Source: an uncultured delta proteobacterium (GTDB lineage: Bacteria > Myxococcota_A > Polyangia > Polyangiales > Polyangiaceae). From it: a stretch of DNA of 44,908 nucleotides. Positions 8,328 through 15,401 of the stretch are shown one piece after another. How positions within the stretch are numbered: the stretch's first letter is position 1; every line of letters starts with the position of its first letter. Both the position numbers and the translations under genes were made by a program. The stretch covers positions 1-44,908 of the forward strand of contig CAIVJW010000445.1 in NCBI GenBank assembly GCA_903906315.1. Reading direction: 5' to 3'. The notes under the pieces were generated by a model. The model saw only the letters and a program-made list of their open reading frames with translations, was not told where the DNA came from and searched no databases.

Positions 8328-9320
8328 ACAGTGCGCGAGCGCGCGCCCGACCTGCACGATCAGATCGACGCGCGCGCCGAGGTCGAGCTCCGGGTGCGAC
8401 GCGAGGTAGTCGTCGAGACGCTTGCCGCCGTCGAAGGCCTCGAAGAGCACGGTGGGCCCCGGCTCGGCGTCCGACACGTAGTCGAGGCACGCGAGGATCC
8501 CGCGGTGATCGCGCAGCCCCTCGAGCAGGCGCGCCTCGCGGTCGGCCGCGCGCTTGAGGAGCTGGCGGCGCTCGACGGTCGTCTGCTCCGGCACGAGGTA
8601 CGTGCGCGCGCGCCGCCGGAGCGTGGGCTGCTCCTTGTGCTCCGCGAGGCGGTCCTGGTAGCCGGGCCCGTCCACGAGCAGGTCCTTGAGGACGTACGCG
8701 CCGGCCATGCGCTGGTGGTGCCGCGGCCGGAGGCCGATCGTCTCGAACGCGCGCCGGATGTCCTGTCGGGCGGCGGCGCCGTGGAAGCCCTCGCCGGTGA
8801 GCACGCTGCCCGCGTAATCGCCGTGCGCCAGGGCACGCGTGACCTCGGTGCGCGCGACGACGCCCTTCCGCCCGTCGTCCGTCAGCCGGATCGACAGCCC
8901 GGGCTTGGTCAGCACGACCAGCGCCTCGACGCGCGGCCGCCGCGCTCCGCGGTCCTGACGCGAAGCGAAGAGCCGGTCGAGGCGCGAGGCGAGGACGCGC
9001 GCCTTCAGGTTCGCGGAGATGCGCGGGTTGTCGAAGCGCCGGCGACCCCCGCCGGGTGACGTGAGCATCCAGTCCACGCCGTCGCCCTCGAGCACGCCGT
9101 CGTAGGCCTTGAGCTCGAGCAGGTAGATCGCCTGTCGCCCGAGGATGAGCGCGTCGATCTCGTAGAGGCGCCCCGTGCTGGGGTCGACGAGCTCGCCGAG
9201 CGCCCACGCGTGGTGGGGGTCGCAGTCGGGCAGGCTGTGGAAGACGTGCTCGAGCCCCTCGCGCTCGTGCGCGTAGTCGGTCTTGCCGAGCCAGGTGATG
9301 CGGGCGGCGGAGAGCGGCAC
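8328..9320 (-). pseudogene. pglW: BREX-2 kinase PglW, N-terminal fragment (NERD plus start of kinase 1)
   Basis: The start is GTG at 9320 (VPLSAARITWLGKTDYAHER). Residues 15-110 form a NERD nuclease-related domain: YEIDALILGRQAIYLLELKA carries the D...E-x-K core. After a basic linker comes the beginning of the first kinase-like domain (ARLLEGLRDHRGILACLDYV, VLFEAFDGGKRLDDYL), which ends at VGRALAHC. Full PglW proteins (around 1,500 residues) continue with HRALSP-type catalytic loops and a second kinase; here the sequence jumps at 8328-8333 to the HhH segment in another frame. The kinase active sites are gone. The gene starts 17 bp after the upstream gene's stop, so it was probably in an operon with it. 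Confidence 0.8.
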
Positions 9321-9337
9321 GTTGGTTCTTTGGGGGG

Positions 9338-10077
9338 TCAGCCGACGCGGGCGCGGGCGGCCGCTTCCGCGTCGTGCGTGGCGTCGCCCGAGATGACGAC
9401 GCGATCCCACGGGCCGCCCGCCGGCCCGCCGGGCGTGGCGGCGAAGAGGGCAGGGCCGCGGCTGCCGAGCGCTGCGGCGGCGAGCGCCGCGAGGTGTCGC
9501 TCGCCCGGGCGCGCGGCGACGACCCCGATCTGCGCGCCGAAGGACAGGTCGGCGCGGTCGGTGAACGCGCGCGCGGCGGCGATCACAGCGCCGCTCCCTG
9601 CGAGGAGCACGCGCGTGGTCGGCGTCAGCTCGCCCAGGTCGACGGGGGCGGGATCGAGACCCCTAGACGCGCGCGACGGCGAGGAGGAGCGCGCCGACCC
9701 CGTCGGGGGGGCGCGCCCGCGGCGGCGCGGGCGAGCGCCTGCTCGGCAGCCGAATCATCGAGGCCGGACCACTCGCCTCCGAACGGCTCGTCCTCGGCGA
9801 CGGCGTAGATCTCGAAGACCTGCCTCGCCGAGAACGCGCCGGCGTGCTCCGCGTCGCCGTCGCGCAGCAGGAGCTCGATCCGATCCCGGGCCGTCAGGTG
9901 GCCGCGGAAGTTCGCCCACCGCGCGTCGGCATCGGGGCCGAAGCGCCGCGGCGCCGGGAGGCGGGCGTCGAGCAGGCGCAGGCCGAGGAGCGAGGCATCG
10001 TAGAACGGGCGGACGTCCGAGGGCGCGAGCGGCACGGCGCGATGGTCGCCGGAAGGAATGCGAGCTTCAAGCCGCAT
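9338..10077 (-). pseudogene. Hypothetical protein upstream of pglW, interrupted by a frameshift
   Basis: The 5' part from ATG 10077 (MRLEARIPSGDHRAVPLAPS) reads well to ARAAAGAP (FRGHLTARDRIELLLRDGD, SARQVFEIYAVAEDE). The 3' part reads well in another frame from GLDPAPVDLGELTPTTRVLL to the TGA at 9338 (AGSGAVIAAARAF, AQIGVVAARPGERHLAALA). Between them lies a run of seven G (9705-9711). With six, the sequence would read PDGVGALLLAVAR, needing a second compensating indel near 9665 to reach the downstream frame. A homopolymer sequencing error or true indels would both fit. The family is not recognised; no membrane segment or known catalytic motif is seen. Its close spacing to pglW suggests co-transcription. 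Confidence 0.55.
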
Positions 10078-10230
10078 GGCGCCACCAGGGCGCGGAACGT
10101 GGTCAGCGAACCCGGCCTGGTGCGCGGAGGCGCCCCGGCGACGTAGACGGTGCAGGCTGTGGCGCCCGTCGCGGTGAGGTCGCTCCGGCCACCGCGTGCG
10201 TCCACGTTGGGCGGCGATGGCCGTATCGCC

Positions 10231-10884
10231 TCACCCTCGCCGCCCTCGACCGCTCCGTGTCCGGGCTGGCCGGCCCGCCGCTGCAGAATCGCGCTGCACG
10301 AGCGGCTCCCGGGGCCGCTCCGGCGCAGCGGTCGCCGCAGAGGCCGCGGGGGCCGCGTTTCTCCTGCTCGCACACCCGACACACAGCAGCGCCCCCTCCG
10401 TCGTGCACACCATGCAGAACGCCCGCGCCTGGTCCGCCGACGCCTTGAAGCTCGCGATGAGCGTCTGCGCGTCCCGGATCGGGACCGCTCCCGCATAGCC
10501 GTCATCCTCCGCGATGTCGTTCAGCTGCGCCCGGCTGAGCACGATCGAGCCCCTCATCCGCGCCCACTGACCGTGCAACGCCTCGATCGTGTCGGGGTGC
10601 ACCCGCAGCCGCTTCACGACGTCGACAGCGCCGACCCCCTCGTCGAGCAGCCCGAACACATCCGCCGCGAGCGCGCCGTCGACGACGTCGCCGGTGGCCG
10701 TCGCGGGGCTCGCGCTCCGGTACTTCACCGAGATGGCACGCACCTCCGTCTCGTCGAACAGGTGGACGCCGTCTGGCCCGACGCGCGGCGTGATCTCGGT
10801 CCCCTCGCGCCTACGCAGCGTGCTCACGCTCATCCCGAGCATGCGGGCCGCCTCGGATCGGCGAAGCAGGCGGGCTTGCGGCAT
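10231..10884 (-). CDS. MerR/excisionase-type HTH regulator with C-terminal zinc ribbon
   Basis: 217 residues from ATG 10884. Residues 4-50 form a MerR-like helix-turn-helix and wing (RRSEAARMLGMSVSTLRRRE, then DGVHLFDETEVRAI). The middle is helical and includes a second HTH-like stretch (DEGVGAVDVVKRLRVHPDTI). The C-terminus has CMVCTTEGALLCVGC, a C-x2-C-x7-C-x2-C zinc-ribbon pattern, then a disordered Ala/Arg tail. It is transcribed divergently from the integrase operon across a 271-bp gap that holds a 30-bp palindrome, so it probably controls that operon and itself. Similar HTH-plus-CxxC proteins are common in myxobacterial mobile regions; this is recollection, not a search. Confidence 0.7.
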   Translation of the reverse strand: MPQARLLRRSEAARMLGMSVSTLRRREGTEITPRVGPDGVHLFDETEVRAISVKYRSASPATATGDVVDGALAADVFGLLDEGVGAVDVVKRLRVHPDTIEALHGQWARMRGSIVLSRAQLNDIAEDDGYAGAVPIRDAQTLIASFKASADQARAFCMVCTTEGALLCVGCASRRNAAPAASAATAAPERPREPLVQRDSAAAGRPARTRSGRGRRG

Positions 10885-11114
10885 TGTCGTGATGGCTGCC
10901 GAGGTGGCAGCAGGTTCGTGCTTGGCACCTCTGCGTTTCAAAATGTGCTCCGAATATCGACTAATAGCGACCCCATGTGATCGCAGAATCACCCTGGCAT
11001 GCCGCCTATGGCAGCCGTGATGACATGTTGTGGATGCTGTCATGACGCGTGCGACCGAACAAGGGACAGTTGCCCTTCGGGATCGGCGCGCGGCGAATGT
11101 CAAGCCAATTCGCT

Positions 11115-11144
11115 TGAGCTTCGCGAACATGTTCGATAAGCTCA
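11115..11144. promoter_or_regulatory. 30-bp near-perfect palindrome between divergent regulator and integrase operon
   Basis: TGAGCTT (11115-11121), CG, CGAACATGTTCG (11124-11135), AT, AAGCTCA (11138-11144). Outer arms and core are perfectly self-complementary; only the two 2-nt spacers mismatch. There is no T tract, and it lies between divergent genes, so an operator (possibly for the HTH protein, or LexA-like because of the GAAC-N2-GTTC core) is more likely than a terminator. Confidence 0.65.
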
Positions 11145-11155
11145 CCCGGTTCGCC

Positions 11156-11677
11156 ATGCGATCCGCGCCGATCCCCGGACCGACCTCGGCACTCGCCGCG
11201 CTGCGCGCCGTCGTCGGCGGCGCTCCGGGTCGACGCCACTCGTCGAGTCCGACGTCGGCGACCGACCTCGCCCTCGCGCGGTCGTCGATCGGCGACGCCC
11301 AGGTGTCCTTTCGCGCGGACGGCGCCGTCGTCGGGATCTGGGTGCGCGGGCGGCCCGCGACCCGTCGCCAGCTCGAGGGGCACTGCGCGCGCGTGCTGCG
11401 CGAGCGTGCGCGGCACGAGCCCGACATCCGCGCGGAGCTCGGTCGGCTCCGGGAGCTGCGTCGGGAGCCTCGGCTCCTCGTGGCCGGCCTTCGAGGCGTC
11501 GCCATCCGACGCTCGGCGAGCACGCGGTCTCTCCGGCGCGCCCGGCGGCGCGTGTCGCGGCGCGTCCCGCGCGCGGCTGCGCAAGGGCGCGATGGCCCCG
11601 AGCCACCATCATCCCCTGCGGCCGCTCGCGCCATTCCCGCTCGCGTCAGCGGCAATCGGCAGGGGAGGGCGCGGTGA
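11156..11677 (+). CDS. Hypothetical protein, first gene of the integrase operon
   Basis: About 173 residues from ATG 11156, chosen because upstream in-frame codons run through the palindrome. The middle part (IGDAQVSFRADGAVVGIWVR, then GHCARVLRERARHEPDIRAE) looks like genuine protein, with a short beta unit followed by helices. The last third is arginine/serine-rich and poorly constrained, so a frame error there is possible. The TGA overlaps the GTG of the next gene (GTGA), which supports an operon. The product is not recognised; a DNA-binding accessory of the mobile element would fit its basic composition, as inference only. Confidence 0.45.
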   Translation: MRSAPIPGPTSALAALRAVVGGAPGRRHSSSPTSATDLALARSSIGDAQVSFRADGAVVGIWVRGRPATRRQLEGHCARVLRERARHEPDIRAELGRLRELRREPRLLVAGLRGVAIRRSASTRSLRRARRRVSRRVPRAAAQGRDGPEPPSSPAAARAIPARVSGNRQGRAR

Positions 11678-11943
11678 ACCCGCGTCGCGTCGCCGCCCTG
11701 CACGCGGAGCTCGCGCGCATCCACGCGGAGCTGGCTCTCGAGTACGCGAGCGTGGGCGACACGGCGGCGAGTGCGCCGATCGCCGCCGACCCGCCGTCGC
11801 CGACCGAAGCCGCGCCGGCCGTGGCGCCGCCAGCGCGCAGGGCGCCGCGCGATCGTTCGCCCGAACCTCCGCCGGAGCCCACCGAGCTCGATCGCGCGCG
11901 CGCCGCGCGCTCGCTCCGTAGGCTCGGCTTCCGCGTGCCATGA
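11674..11943 (+). CDS. Small helical hypothetical protein
   Basis: 89 residues from GTG 11674, preceded by a strong purine-rich ribosome binding site (AGGGGAGGG). The N-terminus is an amphipathic helix likely to form a coiled coil (RRVAALHAELARIHAELALE), the centre is Ala/Pro-rich, and the C-terminus is basic (ARAARSLRRLGF). It overlaps the preceding gene by 4 bp and the integrase by 4 bp (ATGA). Size, position and coupling resemble small accessory proteins next to integrases, but no excisionase HTH is visible. Confidence 0.6.
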   Translation: MNPRRVAALHAELARIHAELALEYASVGDTAASAPIAADPPSPTEAAPAVAPPARRAPRDRSPEPPPEPTELDRARAARSLRRLGFRVP

Positions 11944-13475
11944 CGAGGACCATGCCCACCACACGACGCCGCAGAGGCACCGGCTGCGTAGAAGCCCTCC
12001 CGGACGGCCGGTTCTGCGGGCGCCTCCCGCGCGACGGCGGGCGTCTCGAGCCCTGCGCGACGTACGAGGAGGCGGAGCGTGTCCTCGAAGCGGCGCTGCA
12101 GGCGATCGCCGCCGGCGCCGTGAAGGTCGGCGACGACACGCTCGTCGGCTTCGGCCTTGCCGTCCTCGACGCGCGCGAGCGCGCGGGCCTCCGCGGTGTG
12201 GCGACCGAGCGATCGCGCTGGCGCACGCACGTCGAGCCCTTCTTCCGGGGCCGCCTGCTCACGTCGATCCGGCGGTCGGACGTCATCGCGTGGCGCGACG
12301 AGATGCTCACCAAGAAGGCCGCGAAGGGCAGGGGATACCAGAAGGCGCCGACGCGACCGCTCGCGCGCACCACCGTCAACAACACCCTGAACTTCGAGCG
12401 CGCCGTCTTTGCCGCCGCGCTCGATCGCGATCTCGTCCGCGCCAACCCCGCTCGTGACGTGCGTCTGCCGCGCGGCGCGGGCCGGACGCACGATCCCTGG
12501 ACCTACCTGCTCCCCGGCGAACAGCAGGCGCTGCTCACGTGCGCCGCGATCCCCGAGGACCGCCGGCTGCTCATCGCGTTCGCGCTCGGCACGGGCCTGC
12601 GCCAGGGCGAGCAGTGGCACCTCGAGCTCGGAGACGTGCAGGCCGGCAAGGTCGTCGTGCGGTACGGCGCGAAGGGGAAGGCGACGAAGTCCGGCAAGAT
12701 CCGCCGCGTGCCGCTCCTTCCGATCGCGCGCGACGCGCTCGCGCGTCAGCTCGAGCTCCTCGCCCGTGCGCCCAACCCGCACGGCCTCGCGTGGCCCACG
12801 CCGACCGGCGCGCGCCGGCAGAAGGGCGAGCCGGCCTGGTGGAAGGACGCGCTTGCCGCCGCCGGCGTGGTCGCCGAGAAGCGCCACGACCGCCGCCCCG
12901 TGCGCTGGCACGACCTCCGGCACTCCAGCGCGTCGAGCCTCATCGCGGGCTGGTGGGGCCGGCGCTGGGTGCTCGAAGAGGTGCGCGAGCTGCTCGGCCA
13001 CTCGTCGATCACGGTGACGCAGCGCTACGCCCACCTCGCCGAGAGCGCGCTCGATCAGGCGGCCGGCGGGACCTCTGGGGTTAACTCAACCCCGTGGGGT
13101 TGTCTCGACCCGAAAAAGTTGAGCCACCTTGGGGACTTGAACCCCAGACCTACGGTTTACGAAACCGTTGCGTTCATCCCTGATCCCGAAGGGTTGCAGG
13201 CGGTTTGGGGAGATCTCGTGGGTCTAGCGCTCCGAGCCGTCGCCGCGCGGCGCGCGCTCGCGGCGGGCGCGGCCGGCGCCAGGGGCCTCGTCGACGAGGC
13301 ACTGCGCGCGGTCGAGGAGGCGGGCGGACGGGCCGCGCTCGCGATCGCGGGGCAGGGGAGGATCGAGGGCGCGAGGGTCACGCCGATGACGCCGATCACC
13401 GCGGTGGGCGGGCGTCGCTTCGCCGGCTCGTGCACCGCGCCGATCTCGACGACCACGTCGCGACGACGGCCGTAG
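11940..13475 (+). CDS. int: Tyrosine-type site-specific integrase with attachment site in its coding frame
   Basis: The catalytic core is complete. Arginine I lies in GTGLRQGEQWHLEL (near residue 220), a basic hairpin in KSGKIRRVPL, the H-x-x-R box in WHDLRHSSAS (H324, R327), and the nucleophile in HSSITVTQRYAHL (Y363). The N-terminal SAM-like region (RWRTHVEPFFRGRLLTSIRR) precedes it. After AESALDQAA the frame continues through an inverted-repeat region and then through the reversed 3' half of a tRNA-Thr (residues ~395-410, GDLNPRPTVYETVA), ending at TAG 13473-13475. The tail beyond the tRNA piece is therefore determined by whatever lies across the att site. The start overlaps the upstream stop (ATGA). 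The enzyme should integrate and excise the element at a tRNA-Thr gene. Confidence 0.85.
   Translation: MTRTMPTTRRRRGTGCVEALPDGRFCGRLPRDGGRLEPCATYEEAERVLEAALQAIAAGAVKVGDDTLVGFGLAVLDARERAGLRGVATERSRWRTHVEPFFRGRLLTSIRRSDVIAWRDEMLTKKAAKGRGYQKAPTRPLARTTVNNTLNFERAVFAAALDRDLVRANPARDVRLPRGAGRTHDPWTYLLPGEQQALLTCAAIPEDRRLLIAFALGTGLRQGEQWHLELGDVQAGKVVVRYGAKGKATKSGKIRRVPLLPIARDALARQLELLARAPNPHGLAWPTPTGARRQKGEPAWWKDALAAAGVVAEKRHDRRPVRWHDLRHSSASSLIAGWWGRRWVLEEVRELLGHSSITVTQRYAHLAESALDQAAGGTSGVNSTPWGCLDPKKLSHLGDLNPRPTVYETVAFIPDPEGLQAVWGDLVGLALRAVAARRALAAGAAGARGLVDEALRAVEEAGGRAALAIAGQGRIEGARVTPMTPITAVGGRRFAGSCTAPISTTTSRRRP
13085..13123. repeat. Nested inverted repeats beside the att core
   Basis: CAACCCC-GT-GGGGTTG (13087-13102) lies inside CTCAAC (13085-13090) / GTTGAG (13118-13123). 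The second GTTGAG touches the tRNA acceptor sequence. Candidate integrase or excisionase arm sites, or an RNA hairpin; no T tract. Confidence 0.5.
13122..13168 (-). other. Attachment-site core: 3' half of tRNA-Thr(CGT)
   Basis: On the minus strand: anticodon stem ACGGT, loop TTCGTAA (anticodon CGT), stem ACCGT (13152-13168); variable AGGTC; T arm TGGGG-TTCAAGT-CCCCA (13130-13146); acceptor AGGTGGC (13123-13129); discriminator T. The 5' half (acceptor strand and D arm) is absent upstream, so this is not a working tRNA gene. It is the segment typically copied in att sites of tRNA-integrating elements and lies within the integrase frame. Confidence 0.75.
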
Positions 13476-14147
13476 CTAGTCTCCGCGCGCCTGTCGGAAG
13501 GCGATCGCGCGGAGGCGCTTCACGAGGTCGTCTCGGAACGCCAGGATGCGCTCCGGGGCGGCCTCGCCGGGCAGTGCGGCGTCGGCGCCGATGGTGATCT
13601 GCTGCAGCACCCAAGCGAGCGCGACGGGCTCAGCGCCGCCGTCCTTCTTCTTGGCGTCCGCGAGCGCTTGCTCGAGGTCCACGCCCGCATCGACCAGCGC
13701 CGCGAGGTCGACCAGATCCTTGGCCTCGCTCCTGCCGATGATCGCACAGACCTTGTTCGCCGCGATTTCACGGACCGTGTCGACGCGGACGTCGCCGCGC
13801 GTCGCCTTCACCGGGTCGACCATGGGCGCGCGGTCGATGACGAGGTCCACGATGCACTCGTCGTCGCCACGTGTCACGACGATGCGATGAAAGTCCGCGA
13901 AACGCTTCGCGCTGCGCCCCATCGCGCCGCACGCGCGGCTCGCCTCGTCGAGAGTGCGCGCGACGTCGTCGAGATCGGGCCCCGGCGCGCTGAAGAGGTC
14001 GAGGTCGTCCGTCGTCCGGTGCCCGAGGTAGTAGCCAGCGAGCGCGCCACCCCCCGTCAGGAAGAAGCGCTGCTCGCGCGCGAAGAACGCGGCGACGAGG
14101 TCGCGCTGGAGCGCGGTCAGCCGGCTACGCGGCGGGCAGGAGTCCAT
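13476..14147 (-). CDS. AbiEii/AbiGii-type nucleotidyltransferase
   Basis: 223 residues from ATG 14147. The nucleotidyltransferase signature is GGGALAGYYLGHRTTDDLDLF (about residues 32-52, glycine-rich turn plus D-x-D), followed by a third acidic strand (DECIVDLVIDRAPMVDP) and REIAANKVCAIIGRSEAKDL, a typical AbiEii-family lysine-bearing helix. Such proteins act as toxins of type IV systems or as tRNA-modifying nucleotidyltransferases (known for the family). Its start overlaps the end of the 89-residue upstream gene by 23 bp, so the two form a coupled pair. It is convergent with the integrase reading frame, whose stop immediately abuts it. Confidence 0.8.
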   Translation of the reverse strand: MDSCPPRSRLTALQRDLVAAFFAREQRFFLTGGGALAGYYLGHRTTDDLDLFSAPGPDLDDVARTLDEASRACGAMGRSAKRFADFHRIVVTRGDDECIVDLVIDRAPMVDPVKATRGDVRVDTVREIAANKVCAIIGRSEAKDLVDLAALVDAGVDLEQALADAKKKDGGAEPVALAWVLQQITIGADAALPGEAAPERILAFRDDLVKRLRAIAFRQARGD

Positions 14148-14394
14148 CGCGGCGCCATCCCTCGAGCAGCCAGTCCCAGAATCGTCGCTCGCGGCCGAGG
14201 TGGCGTCGGATGAGCTCCCAGTTCGCGAGCACTTCGTCCAGCGTCACGTAGGCCCACACCTCGTCGAACCGCGCCTCGCGCAGCAGGCGCCCCTGCCACT
14301 GCGCGCGGATTGAGGGGTCGGGGTGGCGGAGGCGCGCCCGGAACTCGGCGTCCGTGACGTCGACGTCCCATAGGAAGTAGGGGCGGTCGCGCAT
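14125..14394 (-). CDS. Small partner of the AbiEii-type nucleotidyltransferase
   Basis: 89 residues from ATG 14394. Pattern: RPYFLWDVDVTDAEFRARL, then RARFDEVWAYVTLDEVLANW-like helices and a tryptophan-rich C-terminus (RFWDWLLEGW). I recall short proteins with this P-Y-F-W-D beginning and F-x-D-V-W-x-Y-x-T core being encoded next to AbiEii-like nucleotidyltransferases in many bacteria; that is not verified here. It overlaps the nucleotidyltransferase gene by 23 bp, so it is translated first and probably acts as the antidote or partner. No DNA-binding wing of the AbiEi type is seen. Confidence 0.65.
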   Translation of the reverse strand: MRDRPYFLWDVDVTDAEFRARLRHPDPSIRAQWQGRLLREARFDEVWAYVTLDEVLANWELIRRHLGRERRFWDWLLEGWRRDGLLPAA

Positions 14395-14612
14395 GACGCT
14401 CGGAAGCGTAGCGCGCCGCGGGGCAGGCGGGGTGCGCGAGCGCGCGGAGGGGCTTCCAGGGGAGGCGGAGGGGCTCGCTGCCGGCCGCACGACGTGAGGG
14501 CGAGGGGCGGGCGCCCGCGGGCCGCGATCCGGCCGCGTGTCGTCCCGTCGGATCGCGATCGGCTCGGCGCCTCGGCGATCGCTCGAATCCACGGCTTTCC
14601 TCGCCGGGCCGG

Positions 14613-14633
14613 CATGGCAGGCGATTTGCCATG
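14613..14633. promoter_or_regulatory. Inverted repeat upstream of lipoprotein gene
   Basis: CATGGCA-GGCGATT-TGCCATG, perfect 7-bp arms with a 7-nt spacer, 45 bp upstream of the lipoprotein ATG at 14678. Position and symmetry suggest an operator for a dimeric regulator. Confidence 0.4.
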
Positions 14634-14677
14634 ACGCTCCTGCGCAGCACCGCGCTGCCCACCGCAGGAGCCTCGCC

Positions 14678-15376
14678 ATGAACCTCGCCCGCCACGCCGC
14701 CGTCCTCTCGCTTGCCCTGTCCGCGTCGTCCCTTGCCACCGGCTGCGCCGGGCGCCTGTCGGAAGGCGCGCTCTACCCGCGCCGCGACGCCCCGCCGATC
14801 GAGCTCACCGACGGGCCGCTGCACCTCGGCGACGATCGCGCGACCGACCAGCACTTCCCGACGGGCCCGGCGACCTGCGCGCGCTACTGCTCGCTCGTCA
14901 GCGTGCCGTACGCCGCGGGCGCGTTCGTGCGCGTCCGCGACATCCGCGGCTCGGAGACGCTCGGCAACGTGCTCACGGTCAACGGCAAGGGGTACCCGCT
15001 GCCGGTCACGTTCGAGCGCGACCCGCGCGGCATGACGTCGAACGCGATGATGGCGTCGCCGATCCAGCAGGTCCGCCTCGAGCAGGGGCCGAGCGAGATC
15101 TGCCTCGTCGCCGGGCAGAAGCCGAACGGGGACATCGATGACTTCGAGGTGGCCGGCGTCGACGTCTTCGTCGACGGGATGGACCCGCGCGACGTCGCGG
15201 TCCGCAAGAACCTGCTCCAGGGCCTCCCGGTGCAGTGGTCGCGCCCGGGCGTGCCGTGGGGCCAGCGGCAGGCGTGGCCGCAGCTCGCGCCGCAGTCGCC
15301 GTACGGTCAGCCGTCGGTCGCCGACATTCTTTCGGCCGTCGGGCACGCCGGCGCGAACCCGTGGGTGCGGCGTTGA
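14678..15376 (+). CDS. Putative lipoprotein of unknown function
   Basis: 232 residues. ATG 14678 was chosen over upstream in-frame codons because GGAG sits 8 bp before it and it begins a lipoprotein signal: charged NLAR, hydrophobic AAVLSLALSASSLA, lipobox LATGC. The mature part has two cysteines in PATCARYCSLVSVPYAAG, then GAFVRVRDIRGSETLGNVLT and an acidic region with DGMDPRDVAVRKNLLQG, and ends in a proline/glutamine-rich tail. The domain is not recognised. The gene is convergent with the FHA-activator gene (26-bp gap) and is preceded by the inverted repeat at 14613. Confidence 0.75.
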   Translation: MNLARHAAVLSLALSASSLATGCAGRLSEGALYPRRDAPPIELTDGPLHLGDDRATDQHFPTGPATCARYCSLVSVPYAAGAFVRVRDIRGSETLGNVLTVNGKGYPLPVTFERDPRGMTSNAMMASPIQQVRLEQGPSEICLVAGQKPNGDIDDFEVAGVDVFVDGMDPRDVAVRKNLLQGLPVQWSRPGVPWGQRQAWPQLAPQSPYGQPSVADILSAVGHAGANPWVRR

Positions 15377-15401
15377 CGAGCGCGTGCGCCTCGGGTGATC
15401 G

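Noticed and set aside
6545-8557. 670-residue plus-strand ORF
   Set aside because: Fully antisense to pglW; low-complexity Arg/Gly/Glu composition and no recognisable motif.
11115-11144. Intrinsic terminator
   Set aside because: No T tract on either strand, and it lies between divergent starts, so an operator is more likely.
13122-13168. Functional tRNA-Thr gene
   Set aside because: The anticodon and T arms are perfect, but no acceptor 5' strand or D arm lies upstream; it is an att-site fragment.
13169-13475. Natural C-terminal domain of the integrase
   Set aside because: The reading follows the tRNA fragment and is Ala/Arg-rich without family features; it is most likely whatever DNA lies beyond the att core.
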